64,000 bases of DNA from Thelephora terrestris (GCA_015956445.1 WIUZ02000002.1:3162001-3226000), one strand, 5' to 3'; numbered from the stretch's first letter, positions 19,439 through 32,900 are shown. The notes: generated by a model from the sequence alone, not told the origin. Numbers and translations are program-made.

Positions 19439-20538
19439 TTGGTGGGAATGGCGGTCACTCAGCCGAGGAATCCCGTCAGACTTCGCCAATTGAGCCAAGC
19501 AGGTAACCCGTATGAAACAGCGAATGTCTGTAAAATCCCGGGTGGACCCCAACCGTTCCCTTTATTGTCCGGCCCCTTTCCCTTCCCAACCCTTTTGGCT
19601 GTGTGCGCCAAACCTTTCCAAATCAAAGCAACAGACCTGCAGCGGACGCCGGTCTACCCTTGCCACTTACCCATACAGTGGTGGCCTTCCCCAACCTCGT
19701 CCACCGTCGACGCAACAGGTGTTTCGCCTCGCGCTGTCAGACCACCCGGACACGCCCTTTGCCTCATGTGCCGCCTCAATAGGCCACGATCCTGCCTCAG
19801 GGCCTTTTTGATCGTAAACACCTCACCCTATCCTTCCTTGGATCCATCCAGGCCCATTGATGATCCTTCCCACGATAACGGCACCCACCCTACATTTGGC
19901 ATGACCCTCTCATCCTGTCCCCCCTCCTCCCCCCTGTGAGCCAATGGCCTAGGTTACCGGCCCTCACCCACGCAGCAATTTGCGCGTGGAACCCGGTCCT
20001 TCCCCCCCACTTCCCTTTCCTCCCCTTCTCCTTCCCCTTCCCTACCACCGATACAGGCCTATCGGAGTCCACTCTCTTTACCAGGTCCCCCATCGACATG
20101 GGTCGCCTGACCACCATCACTCCTTCTATATATGCGACACTAGGATCCGCCGCCGGTGCATCCCTATGGCCACTCTGTCGCCACGAGAAAACGAGCTCTG
20201 CTCATTCAATAACACACATCAACAACTTTTCTTTTGGATTGGGTTCTGTTTCTCTGGTTATGGTTCTGTTCCTTTGTATGTAGCTCTGAACCCCGAATTC
20301 GGTAGTTGCATGGACTTTCTCTTTTTCTTCCCTGCCCCTGCGCAGCTAAAATGGGATGTCAGTCTTCGTAGGAGTTTGGTATTACTTAGTGTTTTACCAC
20401 GTGTTCTGTCCATACGGATGAGCAGTAGGTTAGGAGTTGCTGTAGCACGTTAAATCAGAATTTTTAAATAAAAAAAAATGAATCGACTGACGGTCACCGA
20501 TCGATTGATCCGCGGCTCCCACCTGTACCTTCGATGGA
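19439..20538. other. Intergenic region upstream of the Pol I factor gene
   Basis: No gene is supported; open frames here are short and lack recognisable content. Long C/T-rich tracts (about 19985-20060) and a TATA-like CTATATATGC near 20131 may belong to the promoter of the gene starting at 20539. Confidence 0.45.
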
Positions 20539-23500
20539 ATGGCCTTTTGGCCCGTTGATTCACGCGAGAATGTCCCGGTAACCTCAAAACACTGGAGAAG
20601 GAAAGCCAAGCAAGCGCGTTGGGAGTATCCGTTTGTCACGGCAGGGTCATCAACGGCGGGCTCCCTGATAAACCAGAATGGAAAGTTCGAATGGACTCAT
20701 GTATTGCAGGATAAAGGTCGGTCCGTCTCATTCTATGAGTCAGATTGAACTGAACGTTTAATCAAGGGTTAAGGGTACGTTCAAGAGGGGAAAGGTCTCA
20801 GATATTTCCCGCGACAAGGAGCCCCGACCCTCAGACGTGGGAGAAGTCACCCGCGAAATACCCGGAAGCGAGCGTGAGCAACAATGGTGACCTAGGTTGT
20901 TTTTGCGCTTACCGTTCCCAGGCAGAATTTTTGCGGAAAGCGTATCCCGATGTCGACGTCACAGCTGCCCTTCTGGCAACGGAGACCACAACGAACGCAG
21001 ACATTCTGAGCGAACGACAGGCATTTGATCCTCTTGTTGGCAATACTCTTGAGGTCTTGTATCGAGAACTAGGGCCGAGGAGATGTTTTACGTGCCTGGC
21101 ATTTCCGACGGGAGACTCTGGGCGGCAGCTCAGTTCGTGCCCTTCGCCGCATCCTTGTCGCCGGAATCTGACATGAGGTACAGACGTATCTGCATTCTCT
21201 TATTCCAAGAGAGACCAGCTCCCCATATTCCGACCTACCTCCAAGCCTTTGTGCCAGTTTCCCACTCCGATTCTGCAACTCGATTCACTGAAGAGTTCAA
21301 CTCGCCCAAATATTTCGGGTATGGCACACGTTCACCAGCGGTGTTGGTTCTAGTCACTCAGGCTCTCTTAGGGTCTCTGTTAGCCGCACGAACGATGGGG
21401 TACACTTCAATATCGAGTTTGCAGTACAAGTTGGGACCGGACTCGCTTCCAAGCCTTGCGGCAACGGAGGTGGCTCAAATCCATCACAAGGACGCTGGAG
21501 GACGACCGGCCGTCGACGTGCGATTATTCGACACGATATCTGGCCCTGCAGCTTTCATCATAAATGATGAGGGGACAGTCTTTCAGTCAAACGTGACATC
21601 TAATACTAATGCGACGTGTGTCTTTTGCCTGCTCGACGATTTCACATTCTCAGGAAGCGTCTAGGTACCCTATTTACCAACCTTCCCAGGTAATTGGGGC
21701 ACCAGCAGAAGCGTTTTGGAGATTGGTGCCTGGGACTGCGTCATCAGCCTGCTACGTGGTGTCTTCATACCAAATTCAACAACTGGACCTTAGGGTACGT
21801 CTGTAAGCACAGCCTCTGAGACCCCCCTGACGGCGCATCAAGACACACAATTCCACCCAACCCTTATGGTCACTTTCCACTGCAGAGCGAGCCGTTATCA
21901 CCTCTGCAGAGCCTCCTCTGCAAGGACAACTCTCTAATGTCGTCACTACGGAGGGAGTTTACTGGTTTGATGAGCGATACCTCGGTAAACCAGTTCTCGG
22001 AGTTAAGCACTACCGAAATTCTGATAGGACTCTGGAGGCTCGTACCACCTTACTTCGTAGTGGCGCCGAGGTGGCAAGCCACCCCGTGAGCTTCTTAACC
22101 TCGAGGAAAACGGGTTTGGTAACTGTTTACGACGTCTCGCGTGGAGAGGACGATCTCGTCCATATGTACGCCCCCGCGCATTGCCTTCCGTACATCACAC
22201 CACACGGTGGTCTCCCTATCGCCGGTTGGAACCTATTCAAACACCCTCTCATGGATCCTTCTCATGTGGACGTGCTTCACCTCTCATCGAGGGGTGATGT
22301 CAACCGTCTACACGCTCAAATTTATCCAGGCAGTGATGCTGATCTATCCGCCTCAGACCCAGGCCAGGGTTATATATGGAGTGACGATGTAAAGGAACTC
22401 GCGAGTGCCAACCTGACCGTTACAAGTTCAAGCCGGTTGAGTGAACGTGAGAGTTCGACAGTGGATCTCGGACCTGCATACCAAGGTGGGGCTCCACCAC
22501 CTGTTTTGCTCTGTATGACCTTTGTTCATACACCCTCAAGATCTTTTCTTCCCCGCTACTGAAGGAGATGAAAACGCAGACGCTATGTACGATGCTTTGG
22601 ACCGCCTTCCCTCTTTTTGGCAAAATCTCGACGCTCCAATCGATCACATTATCATAATGTTCGTACTTCCGTTTGGGAGAGGGGTCGTTGCCTGACGAGA
22701 TTTTATATATAGAAATGATATTACTTGCCGGTTAGGCGACGATCCGTCAGACACTCACCGGGCGGATTTTCTCACACCCAACCCTATCACCGGCAAACGC
22801 GGTTACAGAGCCTGGAAACAAGGTCAAATCAGACCTCAGGAGATATCTCGCGGTACCAATTGGAATTTCGACCTTGGGGGGATCCTCAAGTCCTCCACGC
22901 CCGACTTTTCCGATGACGTCGACGTGATGATGAACGGGCTCCAGTCTCACAATCTCCTGCTCGATGATAACAGAACGAAGGAGTCGTTGAAACTCGAGAA
23001 CGATGCTTGTGAACAGCTAGCGTTGGATCTTTGCATGTCCTCGCACGTTTTTGCTTCCAAAGCATTCTCGAAGCCAGACCCCATGCCGCAAGAGCAGGCA
23101 CAGACTTTTGAAGACGAGGTGGCGAATATGTCCTTGGCCACCGGAGCCCTTTCGATCGACACTTCTGGCCCTCCACCTGTCGACTTTGGATTTCTTACGC
23201 CGATTGCTGCCGCACCTATGGATCATGAATCATCGAATATGACACCAGCGAAATCCAGCATACCCCAGACAGGGGAGACGGACCTGATCCCCATGGGAGT
23301 CCGGTTGTTAATTGATGAATGGAAGGTCGGCGAGGACCCTAAGGATTACAGGTACCTCGATCCCTACGGTGATGAAGCGTCAAGTCCAGTAGAACCGAAA
23401 GATGGGCTTGGAATTGGAACATTTGGAGCTAGAAACATTCAAAGCCGACCGATCGATCCATCCCCTCTATTAAACCCTCCAACGATTGCAACCGCCCGTG

Positions 23501-23706
23501 CTCCTCCTCTCGTCGCTCCCTCGAATACCACCGTTCTCAAAGCGAGGGACAAAACTCCCCTAGGAGTTGGAATCACCCAGAGTGACTCGTTGCAAGCTCA
23601 AGGTTCCTCGCAGGATGTGATGATGGTGAGCACGCAGGTTGAGCCAGGCAGATTCGGCGATCGGAAGGGTCAGAAGAAGCGCCAGAAGCGAGTTGGAGGA
23701 TTTTGA
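20539..23706 (+). CDS. Rrn6/TAF1C-like RNA polymerase I initiation factor, multi-exon
   Basis: Probably the beta-propeller subunit of the core/SL1-type factor that recruits RNA polymerase I to rDNA promoters in the nucleolus. The first exon reads MAFWPVDSRENVPV ... YPFVTAGSSTAG. Later exons include AEFLRKAYPDVDVTAALLATE, GGRPAVDVRLFDTISG, EAFWRLVPGTASSACYVVSS and GVYWFDERYLGKPVLGVKHY. After these comes FLTSRKTGLVTVYDVSRGED. The final exon has PPPVDFGFLTPIAA, PMGVRLLIDEWKVGEDPKDY and a basic end RQKRVGGF. The WFDERY block, the LVTVYDVSR strand and the basic ...GGF tail are what I associate with fungal Rrn6-like proteins. Exon borders around 20750-21100 and 22500-22920 are uncertain. It converges with SLT11, 122 bases away. 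Confidence 0.62.
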
Positions 23707-23828
23707 AGCTGTTGGTGTACACGCTCAGCCAGAAGCTATGGAACCAGCCGGGGCAATTAGATTATCACAAATCACAAAGTAGAATACAATCTCGAGCAGA
23801 CGGTGGTTGCCCGAGTGATCTAAAGGAA

Positions 23829-25151
23829 TTATGCGCTAGTTGAGGCGACGGGGGTGGAGGTAGTTGCAGGCCTGGCTACCGAGCTTTTGCCCCGACCCCA
23901 CTTGACATTGACTCTCTGACCATCGATGTCGATGCCGTTAGCCCAAGCTTCCGCGGCACGTTCTGCAGAATCCCGATCCTTGAAGTTTACAAACGCGGAT
24001 CTGAGATGTTATTAGTCGCCTGGGATTCAGAAACCCCTTCGATATTCGCCAACACTCACTTCGACTTCGCGATGTGTACGACCGATCTGAGCTTATCTGG
24101 ATTCATGGAAGGCAGAGACTTGATGACCATGGTTCGTACTGACTGCTCAGTAGCTTCAGCGGGTAACAACGACAGGAACAGCGACATCTATATCACGTAA
24201 ATCGTCGTGCCTCTCCAAACAATGCGGGAACAGCGTACGATTGAGTCATCTTCGGGGGGTTTTAGCCCTTGGTTTTCAGCGTGTTTCGCCATAATTTTAT
24301 TGGCAACAGGATCGTGATGACCATGATACCGGTCTTGGATGTTTTGTTTCGCAAGGGGACCGTCTGTGGGTTTCTCGTGCCTAACGGCCGCGTTAGGTCT
24401 CTCTCAACCGCCGAGAGGAGATGTTCACTCACCTGAACGGACATTGAGTTCCCCGATTACACTCTCCTTTCATGAAGAACGAGCAGATGTGTGGTCTGTT
24501 CCGCTTGTAATAGGGATCCGTTCGCGCCAGTTGCTTCAACATATCTTTCGCTGCCGAACTTGCCCGTGTGGAATCAAGCCCTGATCTGTTAGCCTCCAGC
24601 TGGAACGCGAAAAGGAGTGTGATCAATCACTGGCTGCTTGGACGATAATACAAGACGTACCTTGCCCTCCATGTTCTGCGCATAGTACTCTCTGTTTATG
24701 TCGCTAGTGGGTGCTTCATTCTGCAGCGCCAACGCGGTATCTCTCACTTGCGTTGGTAGGCCATACTCCAAGTCGAGTAGACACGTTTGACAAACGTTCT
24801 TAATCTTGGCACAAGTTTGGCAGATCACGGTCGTCTTGAAACGCATGCCATTGCCGGGGTTCCAGCGAAAGATTGTGAATGGTCGGGCACATGTTCCACA
24901 TTCGCGTCCGAATTCCTGTTTAGACTGTAGGCGAAGGTATGTTAGTTCGTATACTGAGTAGCATGAAGCAATTCGTGCGCACCATTCGAATAAATGGGTT
25001 ATCTCCAAGACCTAAGTTGTGCAGCAGTTGTGTCAGCTTCGCCAAAACATTCTCGAGGATGGAACAGGAACTGTGACATACATGTTTCACACAGGATAGG
25101 AAATTCGCTCTGTTCCCATCCAGCTTTGTTGATATCAGATTTTGGAGGCAT
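23829..25151 (-). CDS. SLT11: Pre-mRNA-splicing factor SLT11/ECM2 (RBM22 family)
   Basis: Spliceosome component of the RBM22/Slt11 family, which contacts U6 and the intron during activation. Start [24 protein letters not shown]. Six GT-AG introns were found; the joined protein is about 330 residues. The N-terminal Cys-rich part has [30 protein letters not shown] and [28 protein letters not shown] finger follows, [21 protein letters not shown] (C-x7-C-x5-C-x3-H), then [20 protein letters not shown]-terminal RRM is present: [19 protein letters not shown] ... CAFVNF-type strand seen as [20 protein letters not shown], ending VKWGRGKS and a short Ala/Thr tail. The gene looks complete and intact. 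Confidence 0.93.
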
Positions 25152-26101
25152 CTGTGATGTTGGATCAGGGCGAAGGATGGAGGAGCCGTGGAAGGTGGAA
25201 GTGAAGTGTTCGTCGCTTTCTTGCTTTGATGAATGGCAGCGGTCGATAGTCTTAGTCAGCGTGCATCACGTGAGACGCTTCGGGTGAGTCCAACTGAGCG
25301 CAGAAAATACATATACATCCATCGGCATAGACCAAGGACGAAAGAATGAGGGGATAGGGTTTATGTCAAGCAGGAGCAAGTCTTCAGCTTCGAGTCCACA
25401 ACATACGTGCAATCTTGCTTCGATATAGCAAAGCTGGTCATTGGCGAATCGACATCGGACATAGACAAAATCATAACGGGGAACTGTCGTCTGGCGACTG
25501 CTATTCTGCATCGTTCTTTATTCTTCTCCTCTGCCAGGGCTTCCCAGCTGGCCCTGGCGATCTACTCCGAGTTCGTTTTCCCGTTGCGGCCTCGAACAGA
25601 CCGCCGACCTGGTATCGTCATGGGTGTCGGAGTCCACTGCCATGCTGTTCAGGAACGGGCGTCGAAACTCCGCAAGCAAACGGCAGGCAAAACCAGCTCG
25701 GCATGGCTGAGTTTGAACGCGGCCCGCCACGGGTCGAGATTCGTCACGCTGTTCAGTGTTCCACGACATCCTGAGAAAAGCGTCCACTGTGAATAGCTCA
25801 ACGTATTCTCTGCGTATACTCCAGGTCTCGAGGGTCAAGTCCTATTGTATGATTCATCAGGAAAACAATTGTTTTCATCCACGCGCTTGTGGAGATTGTA
25901 CGCGCTTGTGCGCTCGATCCGACACCTGCAACGGCTTGCATCGTCCAGATCGACACTTGTAGATACCTGTAGAGAGTGCTTCGGCGCCTCTGCGCCCTTC
26001 CACACTAGGATACAAACATAGATGCGATTACAAACATTGGCCTGTCTAAGGCCTCATGTTCAGGGGCAGGCTGTGTGCAGCACTCGATCTCCTACCGCCA
26101 C
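25152..26101. other. Gene-poor interval between SLT11 and the truncated transposase
   Basis: Overlapping open frames occur on both strands (for example 25415-25838), but none has recognisable motifs, consistent splice sites or a clear start. A minus-strand frame at 25266-25511 (with PRYDFVYVRCRFANDQLCYIEARL) could be an exon of an unknown gene. I cannot support more. Confidence 0.3.
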
Positions 26102-27426
26102 ATGGCTGACGAGGCTCGTCAACGCCAACGCCGCAACGCACTACGAAAATTCTCGCGTCAGAAGAGGGAGGAGCGTATTGCTGTAGGCGGTCTGGACCCT
26201 GAGCGCGACTTTGTCTGTCCGTTCTGTAACGGGGTATACAGTCTTTATTATGGTCGACACAAGCTTCATCTCCAGAAATGCAAACATCGAATCACCCGCG
26301 CCGTCCGAGTGCCTCGTAAACCATCACTACCCCCTCCACTTCCCTTCGAAAACGAGGTCTATCCCATGCCTGTGGGAGCTGGTGAGTAACACGACATCAT
26401 CACATCGCCCTCTCCCTCACGTTCGGACTCGCAGATCCAGGTGGCCAGGACACTGAGATGGATGAAGCTCGACCAGAACCAGAAACCGCCCCAGGGCCCA
26501 GCAAAGACCTCCCGCCCATCCCCGCCAGTGGTTCCGGTGTAACCGGCGACCCCTCGTCATCAGATATTGGCCCAGGAGTCACCCTCCGGCACGGAGAGAC
26601 ACTTGTCGTGTACCATCCCCACTCGCGTCGACCAAGGCGAATAGTCTCCACTGCGGAACTTCACGCTCCTCACAAACACACCACCAGACATGACATCAAG
26701 ACACCGCAAGCTAGCTATGCCCCGTTTCCCACCAGAGCCGACTTCGAGCAAGCAGAAATTTTCATCAACAATGACTGCTCCAACAAACTCATCGACACCC
26801 AACTGAAATTCGGACGCCGCAACGGAGCGGGTCTCAGGGTGAAGAGTTCGCACGAGATGCACAAACTCCTCATGCGTGGTGTTGAAGAGGACGTCACGGA
26901 CGGATCCAAGGTAGGTCCATCTGCTCGATAGCATGAACGATTTGTTCCTCACTCGGGATTCCCTTAGTTTCGTCAAGAGGAGATCACCGTTCCATATATC
27001 AGGGGTGACATTAAGGAACAGCGGGCATACACGGTTCGCTATCGCCCTGCGATGGACGCGGTACTCCAAATGATCGAGGACCCTGACTTGCGAGGGGCGT
27101 TCACCATGTATCCCCAACGTCACTACGTCCGTGACCCTTGCGGTGGGAACATGCGTGTGTGGACCGACGTGCACACGGCAGACGATTGGTGGTCGCTTCA
27201 GGTCTTATCTCCTCGCTCTCTTCCTGCTTTCTCCTGACAGTCATTTCAGGACAAAATTGGACCGGAGAAAGTCGTTGTTCATATGCAGCTGTATTCAGAC
27301 GCAACACAACTGAACAGGATGGGCACAAAGAAGTGGTGGGGGGTATATATGTTTATTGGAAACATTCACCAGGAATTTCGAGTCAGTACATCAGCAAGAC
27401 CGCAATTTAATTTTTTGTCACTTTAA
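26102..27426 (+). pseudogene. Truncated Plavaka-like transposase (5' part only)
   Basis: Starts MADEARQRQRRNALRKFSRQ. A zinc-finger-like segment FVCPFCNGVYSLYYGRHKLHLQKC follows, then SYAPFPTRADFEQAEIFI, EEITVPYIRGDIKEQRAYTVRYRPAMDAV and HYVRDPCGGNMRVW. Next come HTADDWWSLQ and KIGPEKVVVHMQLYSDATQL. These are N-terminal blocks of fungal Plavaka-group transposases. Three introns can be placed (near 26380-26430, 26910-26967 and 27200-27250). The similarity stops soon after GVYMFIGNIHQEFRV, so the catalytic part is absent. The frame then runs into AT-rich sequence and stops at 27424-27426. A plain DNA-transposon remnant, of a different subgroup from the one at 29963. Confidence 0.6.
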
Positions 27427-27764
27427 TCACTCTTATTCCAGGAAAAGTGGAAAATAAGGAAAAACTCGCAACTTCTGTAAGCTATGTCCATTGTTTATAT
27501 AATTGGTGACCAGGAAGTTGCGAAACCGAAATAAAAGTCCAGAATAAGTTGGAATTTGAGTAACGATTGTGATGTGATATGATTATCACATTATTAGTAA
27601 GTGACCGAGAACAGTTAAGCTACGAGAGTTCCATGATCGTGGTGAATGAGATTGAGTCCGGGATAAATACGAGGGTTCTGTGATTACTGTGAAAACTAAT
27701 GAGTGGTGAGATGGAGAATGGAGATCTGTGAGTGTAAGTTGGGTATATAGGGAAAACAGGATAA
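27427..27764. other. AT-rich spacer, likely transposon border
   Basis: No gene seen. The sequence is AT-rich with a short inverted motif (CGCAACTTC near 27469 and GAAGTTGCG near 27513). The TSD and terminal repeats of the adjoining transposons could not be defined with certainty. Confidence 0.35.
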
Positions 27765-29487
27765 TCAATCATCGTGAGCGGGAGAGGGAGGGTCAGAAGG
27801 AGGAAGTGGTACGTGTTCGTCTGACTCCTCTGAGGCACCATTGCGCGTGGCCTCTTCCTTCAAAACACGTGTGGAGAAGGTGGCGAGCGAGATAAAGATG
27901 GAGTTCCACTGCTTTTCGCTGAGGTCTTTGACAATGTGACCCATGAATGTCACAGTGGATGGATCCCAATCATCAGCATTGAATTGCTGGCCAGAAAGAA
28001 TGAAATCCCCGGTCTCGTGCATAAGGTATGCACGTTTAACCTATCAGAGTGAAAGTCATCAGAATGGTGATGTCAGTAAGGAGAGGTAGGACGTACAGCG
28101 GTGGTCGCGAGAGCAAGGACACCGATCGGCCGGCTTCCAACTCCTGGGTCTTCGAGCGGGGATGATTCCATAATCCCAGAGGAGGAGTAGTAAACACGCA
28201 AGGTTTCCAGGATAGGATCCGACTGGAAAACACCACGCCTCGTCTGTGAAATCTTCAGAAGGGAATGGGGCGTAACGAAGGAGGTGACATACAGTTTTGT
28301 ACCCTCCAATCTCAGGGTGGTTCTTGATATTACCTTCGGAGTACTCCCGCCATATGATTGGATGGTCATGCTTCGATTTGAAGAGGTCAGCAATGTATTT
28401 GGCCCTAGCCTCAATGGTATCGAGCTTCTTCTTGCGGAATACAGTGACAAGGTGTCGCTGAACGGCGGTGATAGCGGCAGAAGCAAGGTGGTTTCGGAGG
28501 ACCCCGAGTGCTGAGATGGTCTAGCATGCGAGTTAGCATTGTAAAAGATTCTTGGGCGTAGATCGCTCACCGGGTGGAAAGCGGCGTCATTGTGCCTAAT
28601 TTGTGCAGGGAACGCGGGGTAGGCGAGATCGTACAGTATCTGGAGAGCGTCTACATCTGGATTAACCCAGGGCGACTTCGAGTTAGCCACCTGTCTGATG
28701 ACGAAGCGGATGAAGGTGTTGCGAAAGTCCTGAAAATGCCCAGGGAGGTCTTTGATTCCAGGGTATACTCTCGGTCCCTTCCCGTTGTTCTTCGGGAGAG
28801 CGAAGGTTGGGAGCAGATTCTCCTCGAACTACAGCATAGATGATTAGTTGGTGGTCAGGGTTAGTTCCGAAACAACTTACGTTGAATGAATTTCGAGACA
28901 GCACAGAGGCCGGTGAAGTTGAGGTTGCTGCAGAGAGCGGCGACATGGACTGAAGTGGAGTAGTGCCATGGGGCGACTGCATTCGTAACCTCCAGTCATC
29001 GAAAAGGCCGGTGGCACGGGGATGAACCACCGACGAGGACTCGAATGGGTTGATTGCACGCGATCGCTTCAACCTGATGGTAAACAGTCAGAACGAACAT
29101 GAGACGTGAGCGATTGTACAATGTACTTAGCCGTTGAGCCTATCGATCCCTTGGCCTTGCGTTTGGTACCCACGATGACAGCCTCTTCGGTATCGGTTGC
29201 AGGCTCAGTATCGCCGCCGGCTTCCAGTGACTCCTGGTCAGAACGGTTCTGGAAGTAAATCGTGGTCAGCGGAGCACGGTACAACCAAATTGGATAAGTA
29301 CCAGTGCGACGAGCTCCTTAATGGAGCGAAGTTCCTCCTTCAGAGCCGCAATCTCTTGAGCTTTGGTGGGCTGCTTCGGTCGACGGGGTGTAGACGAAGC
29401 GTGAGAGAGACCGGCTGCCAGAAGTTGTGCCGGTGACATATCAGGAATCCCAGGGTGCGCAGACTTGTTCTTTCCACGAGTGACCAT
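27765..29487 (-). CDS. Unknown basidiomycete protein, divergent partner of the Plavaka transposase
   Basis: I cannot name this family. The start is MVTRGKNKSAHPGIPDMS. Splicing at GT-AG sites links a helical segment (TKAQEIAALKEELRSIKELVAL), a basic acidic linker (GTKRKAKGSIGSTAKLKRSR) and LPGHFQDFRNTFIRFVIRQV. These continue to SPWVNPDVDALQILYDLAYP, RAKYIADLFKSKHDHPIIWREY and IGVLALATTAVKRAYLMHETG, then FSTRVLKEEATRN and the acidic Pro-rich end VPLPPSDPPSPAHDD. At least five introns are implied, and the exons look intact. It diverges from the transposase at 29963 across 475 bases. It may be a second gene of the Plavaka element or a host gene beside it. Confidence 0.6.
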
Positions 29488-29962
29488 TGGATGTATGAAA
29501 AGAGTGGCTGAGGGTAAAGGAGTGACAAATAAGATATGAGACTGGGGCAATTGGAACATGCCTGAGCCATCTTTATATCCTCTGAAGGCGACAGAACGTG
29601 GTCCGTGTCGGTGATCATGGTCGTGTTTCGAAGTGCACGAAGCGAAGGCCAAGGTATGGTCCGAGGGTGAAGGTTGGGCGCAAGAGCAAAGGAATGCTCG
29701 AACGTATCGGCTGTCTGACAGCCCCACCAGAGGCGAGAGAAGGATCATAGGAAGAGGTGGATGATTGTTGGATGGAAGTTGCACGAGGAAAGCTGCGGAC
29801 TCCCATGCGGCTTCGAGTTCGATTGGTACGCGCCAGCCGCCCAATCGAGCAAAGTCTGAATCCTGACCCACCTCTGTCAAGGGGTTATCGATGGCCCGCA
29901 GTCCCTCTATAAAACGGGTCCCCACCCCCCAATGTCGTCTCAGTCAGCAACATCTATATCCT
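29488..29962. promoter_or_regulatory. Divergent promoter region
   Basis: The 475 bases between two start codons pointing away from each other. TATA-like ATCTTTATATCC (about 29568-29579) could serve the minus-strand gene. CTCTATAAAACG (about 29904-29915), 48 bases before the transposase ATG, could serve the plus-strand gene. No other gene is supported here. Confidence 0.45.
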
Positions 29963-32900
29963 ATGGTCTCATTCCAGTGCCCCCAGTGTGACCGAAGGTG
30001 TAAAAGCCTCAGCGGATTGACACGTCATCAAGACTCTGTTCATCGAAACGACCCCGGACTGAACATCCCTGTCACCGAGCTCCGAAAAATCTACCACCCG
30101 AACCTGACTGGTACGTACAAGTCCCTACTGTGGCATCACATTGTACTGATTTCTTCGAAGGCCTGCGCTGTGATCGACACGGACAATTCCTCCCCCCAAC
30201 ACCCCTCCGGAACCACAAACTGCAAAAGCGAACGACGATTGGTCGCCGTTCGCATCGCGCGCTGGTTTCGAACTCGCGGAGTTCCTGTTTACCGAGGCAG
30301 AGCTTTCCCAGAAAAAAATTGACAAGTTACTCGAACTTTGGGTCGCAACACTTCTTCCTCATGGCAGCTCTCCGCCCATCACCACCCATCAACAACTGCA
30401 CCAGCAAATCGACGCCGTAGAGCTTGGCAACCTCCGCTGGGAAAACACTTCCCTCGGGTATGATGGCCCCCTCCCGGAAACCACTCGTGTTCCGGAGTGG
30501 ATGACCGCAAAGTACGATGTTTGGTATCGTGACCCACGTGAGGTGGTCAAGAACATGCTATCAAACACAGACTTCAACGGCCACATGGACTACACAGCAT
30601 ACCAAGAATTCAACAGCGAGAAACGTCAGTACGGCAACATGATGTCTGGCGATTGGTCGTGGCGGCAGTCGGTACGTATTTTGAGCTTAGCGTCTCATCT
30701 GCTTTTACTGACCCTCGCCTAATAGGATGATATTGCTCAAGACCCGTCAACGCATGGCTCTATGTTTGTGCCAATCATCCTGGGATCCGACAAAACAACG
30801 GTCTCTGTCGCTACCGGCCAGAACGATTTTCACCCGGTCTACTTTTCGATCGGCAACATTCAAAACCATATCCGACGTGCACACAAGAATGGCTTAGTCC
30901 TACTTGGGTTCCTCCCAATTCCCAAAGGTTTGTTGTCCTCACTGTTACTCCTGGCTGGCAACGTCTCAACTGTCTGTAATAGGCGCCAAAAAAGACACTG
31001 ACACAGAAGAATTCAGAAACTTCCGCAGGGACTTGACACATAGGTCAATTGCTACGATGCTCCTCCGACTAAAACCCTTCATGACAAACCCCGACATCAT
31101 TCAATGTCCCGACCGATACTTCCGTCGCGTGATCTATGGTCTTGGACCGCATATTTCCGACTACCCTGAACAGGCAGCTCTGGGTTGGATTCTCTATGGC
31201 TGGTGTCCAACGTAAGTACAATGCGCACACTACAAATGCCTCACGCTCAATTTGTTTCAAGTTGTTTGGCCCACCCAGATTCTCTCGACACTCCATGCCC
31301 CCACCGGTCTGCGGTCCACACCGATGTTCTGCTCGGTTTGCACGATGACGAGACCTTGCGAAGGTTGTATGGCATTGTGCCAGGTGCTATGGTATGTTTG
31401 TCTGCATTCTCTGTCGCGCAAAATTAATGTAGAATCCTTGTTAGCCATACACAGGATATTTTCCGAGGGCCGATATATATGAAAACATCACACCTGACCT
31501 ATTGCATCAACTGATCAAGGGGGTCTACAAAGACCACCTCGTTGAATGGGTGGGCAAATTACTTGAGCACGTTCATGGCATTGCAGGTGGTGCACGGGCA
31601 ATTGATGAAATCGATCGCCGGTGAGTGGTTCATGATCTATCACACCATTCCCTCTATCTCATCACACGAAACAGGATTGCACTTGCACCTCCATACCCTG
31701 GGCTCCGAAGGTTCAAGCAAGGCAGAGGTTTCAGTCAATGGACCGGGGATGATTCAAAGGCGCTCATGAAGGTATGCGGTGAATTTATCTTTTTATCCAA
31801 CCTCTACTAATGTGTCCTGTCAAAGGTCTATCTGAATGCAATCCAGGCCTTTGTACCACCCGAGGTCGTCAAGACAGTTTCTGCATTTCTCGAGTTTTGC
31901 TACATTGCTCGCCGAAATATCATCACCGAAGATTCACTCGAACAACTCAACATCGCATTGCACAACTTCCACCAGTCACATCAAATATTCTCAGGGACAG
32001 TTCGAGGAGAGGGCCTATCTGGATTTTCACTTCCCCGGCAGCACGCTATGGTCCACTACTATGATCACATAAAGAATTTCGGCTCTCCTAACGGCCTCTG
32101 TTCTTCGATCACGGAGTCGAAGCACATCGCTGCAGTGAAACGCCCATGGCGCCGGTCGAACAAGCACGCACCCCTCCAACAAATGCTCAGGACAAATGAA
32201 CGCCTTGACAAGATTGCTGCTGCGCGAGTCGACTTTACAGCACGTGGCATGTTGGCGGATTCGTGCCTTGTCCAGGTTATCAGGGATATCCTCGGCAGTA
32301 GTGAAGACTCTATGGATGAAGATAGCAGCGACTCTGAAACGGACAGCGACAGTTATGAGGAGGATGGCCTGGATGGAGAAAACCCCCCTAGCAACAGCAA
32401 CAACACTGACCACAACACTGATGGTAGCCGTGACAGCGACAACAACGACAATGACAACGACCACAGCGATGACCACCACGACAATGATGACGATGACCAC
32501 GGGCCCGTTGAATCGGGACCTCTCATGAATGAGGTGCGCTTCGTGGGTAGGAAAGGTAAGGACCCCTCACCACCATCAATTCACAAACTCAGATATAACC
32601 CACAGCGGCCAGGAAAGATTATCCTCCATCGCTCCGTGCCATCGGTCTCAAGATCGGTCAACACAATCTCCTCGATCTCACTCGCCGGTTCCTCCACTAT
32701 CAACTCAACCCTACATCCACCATTGAACCCAACCACCTGACTCTTGCTGAATGCCCGATGATCCGGGAGTCAAGGGTATCCATCTACCACTCTGCTGCGG
32801 CAATGTTCCGTGCACCGAGCAATCCATCGGGTCCCGGAGGGATGTATCGAGAGGTTATCCGCTCAACTCCTTTTTGGCCAAGAGGCGACATCCCTGGACC

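Noticed and set aside
19403-20453. Plus-strand frames of 115-178 codons before the Pol I factor
   Set aside because: They are Pro/Leu-rich products of C/T-rich tracts, overlap one another in different phases and lack motifs.
32027-32500. Minus-strand frame rich in Val/Ile that looks like membrane segments
   Set aside because: It is the complement of the Asn/Asp-rich linker of the Plavaka transposase.
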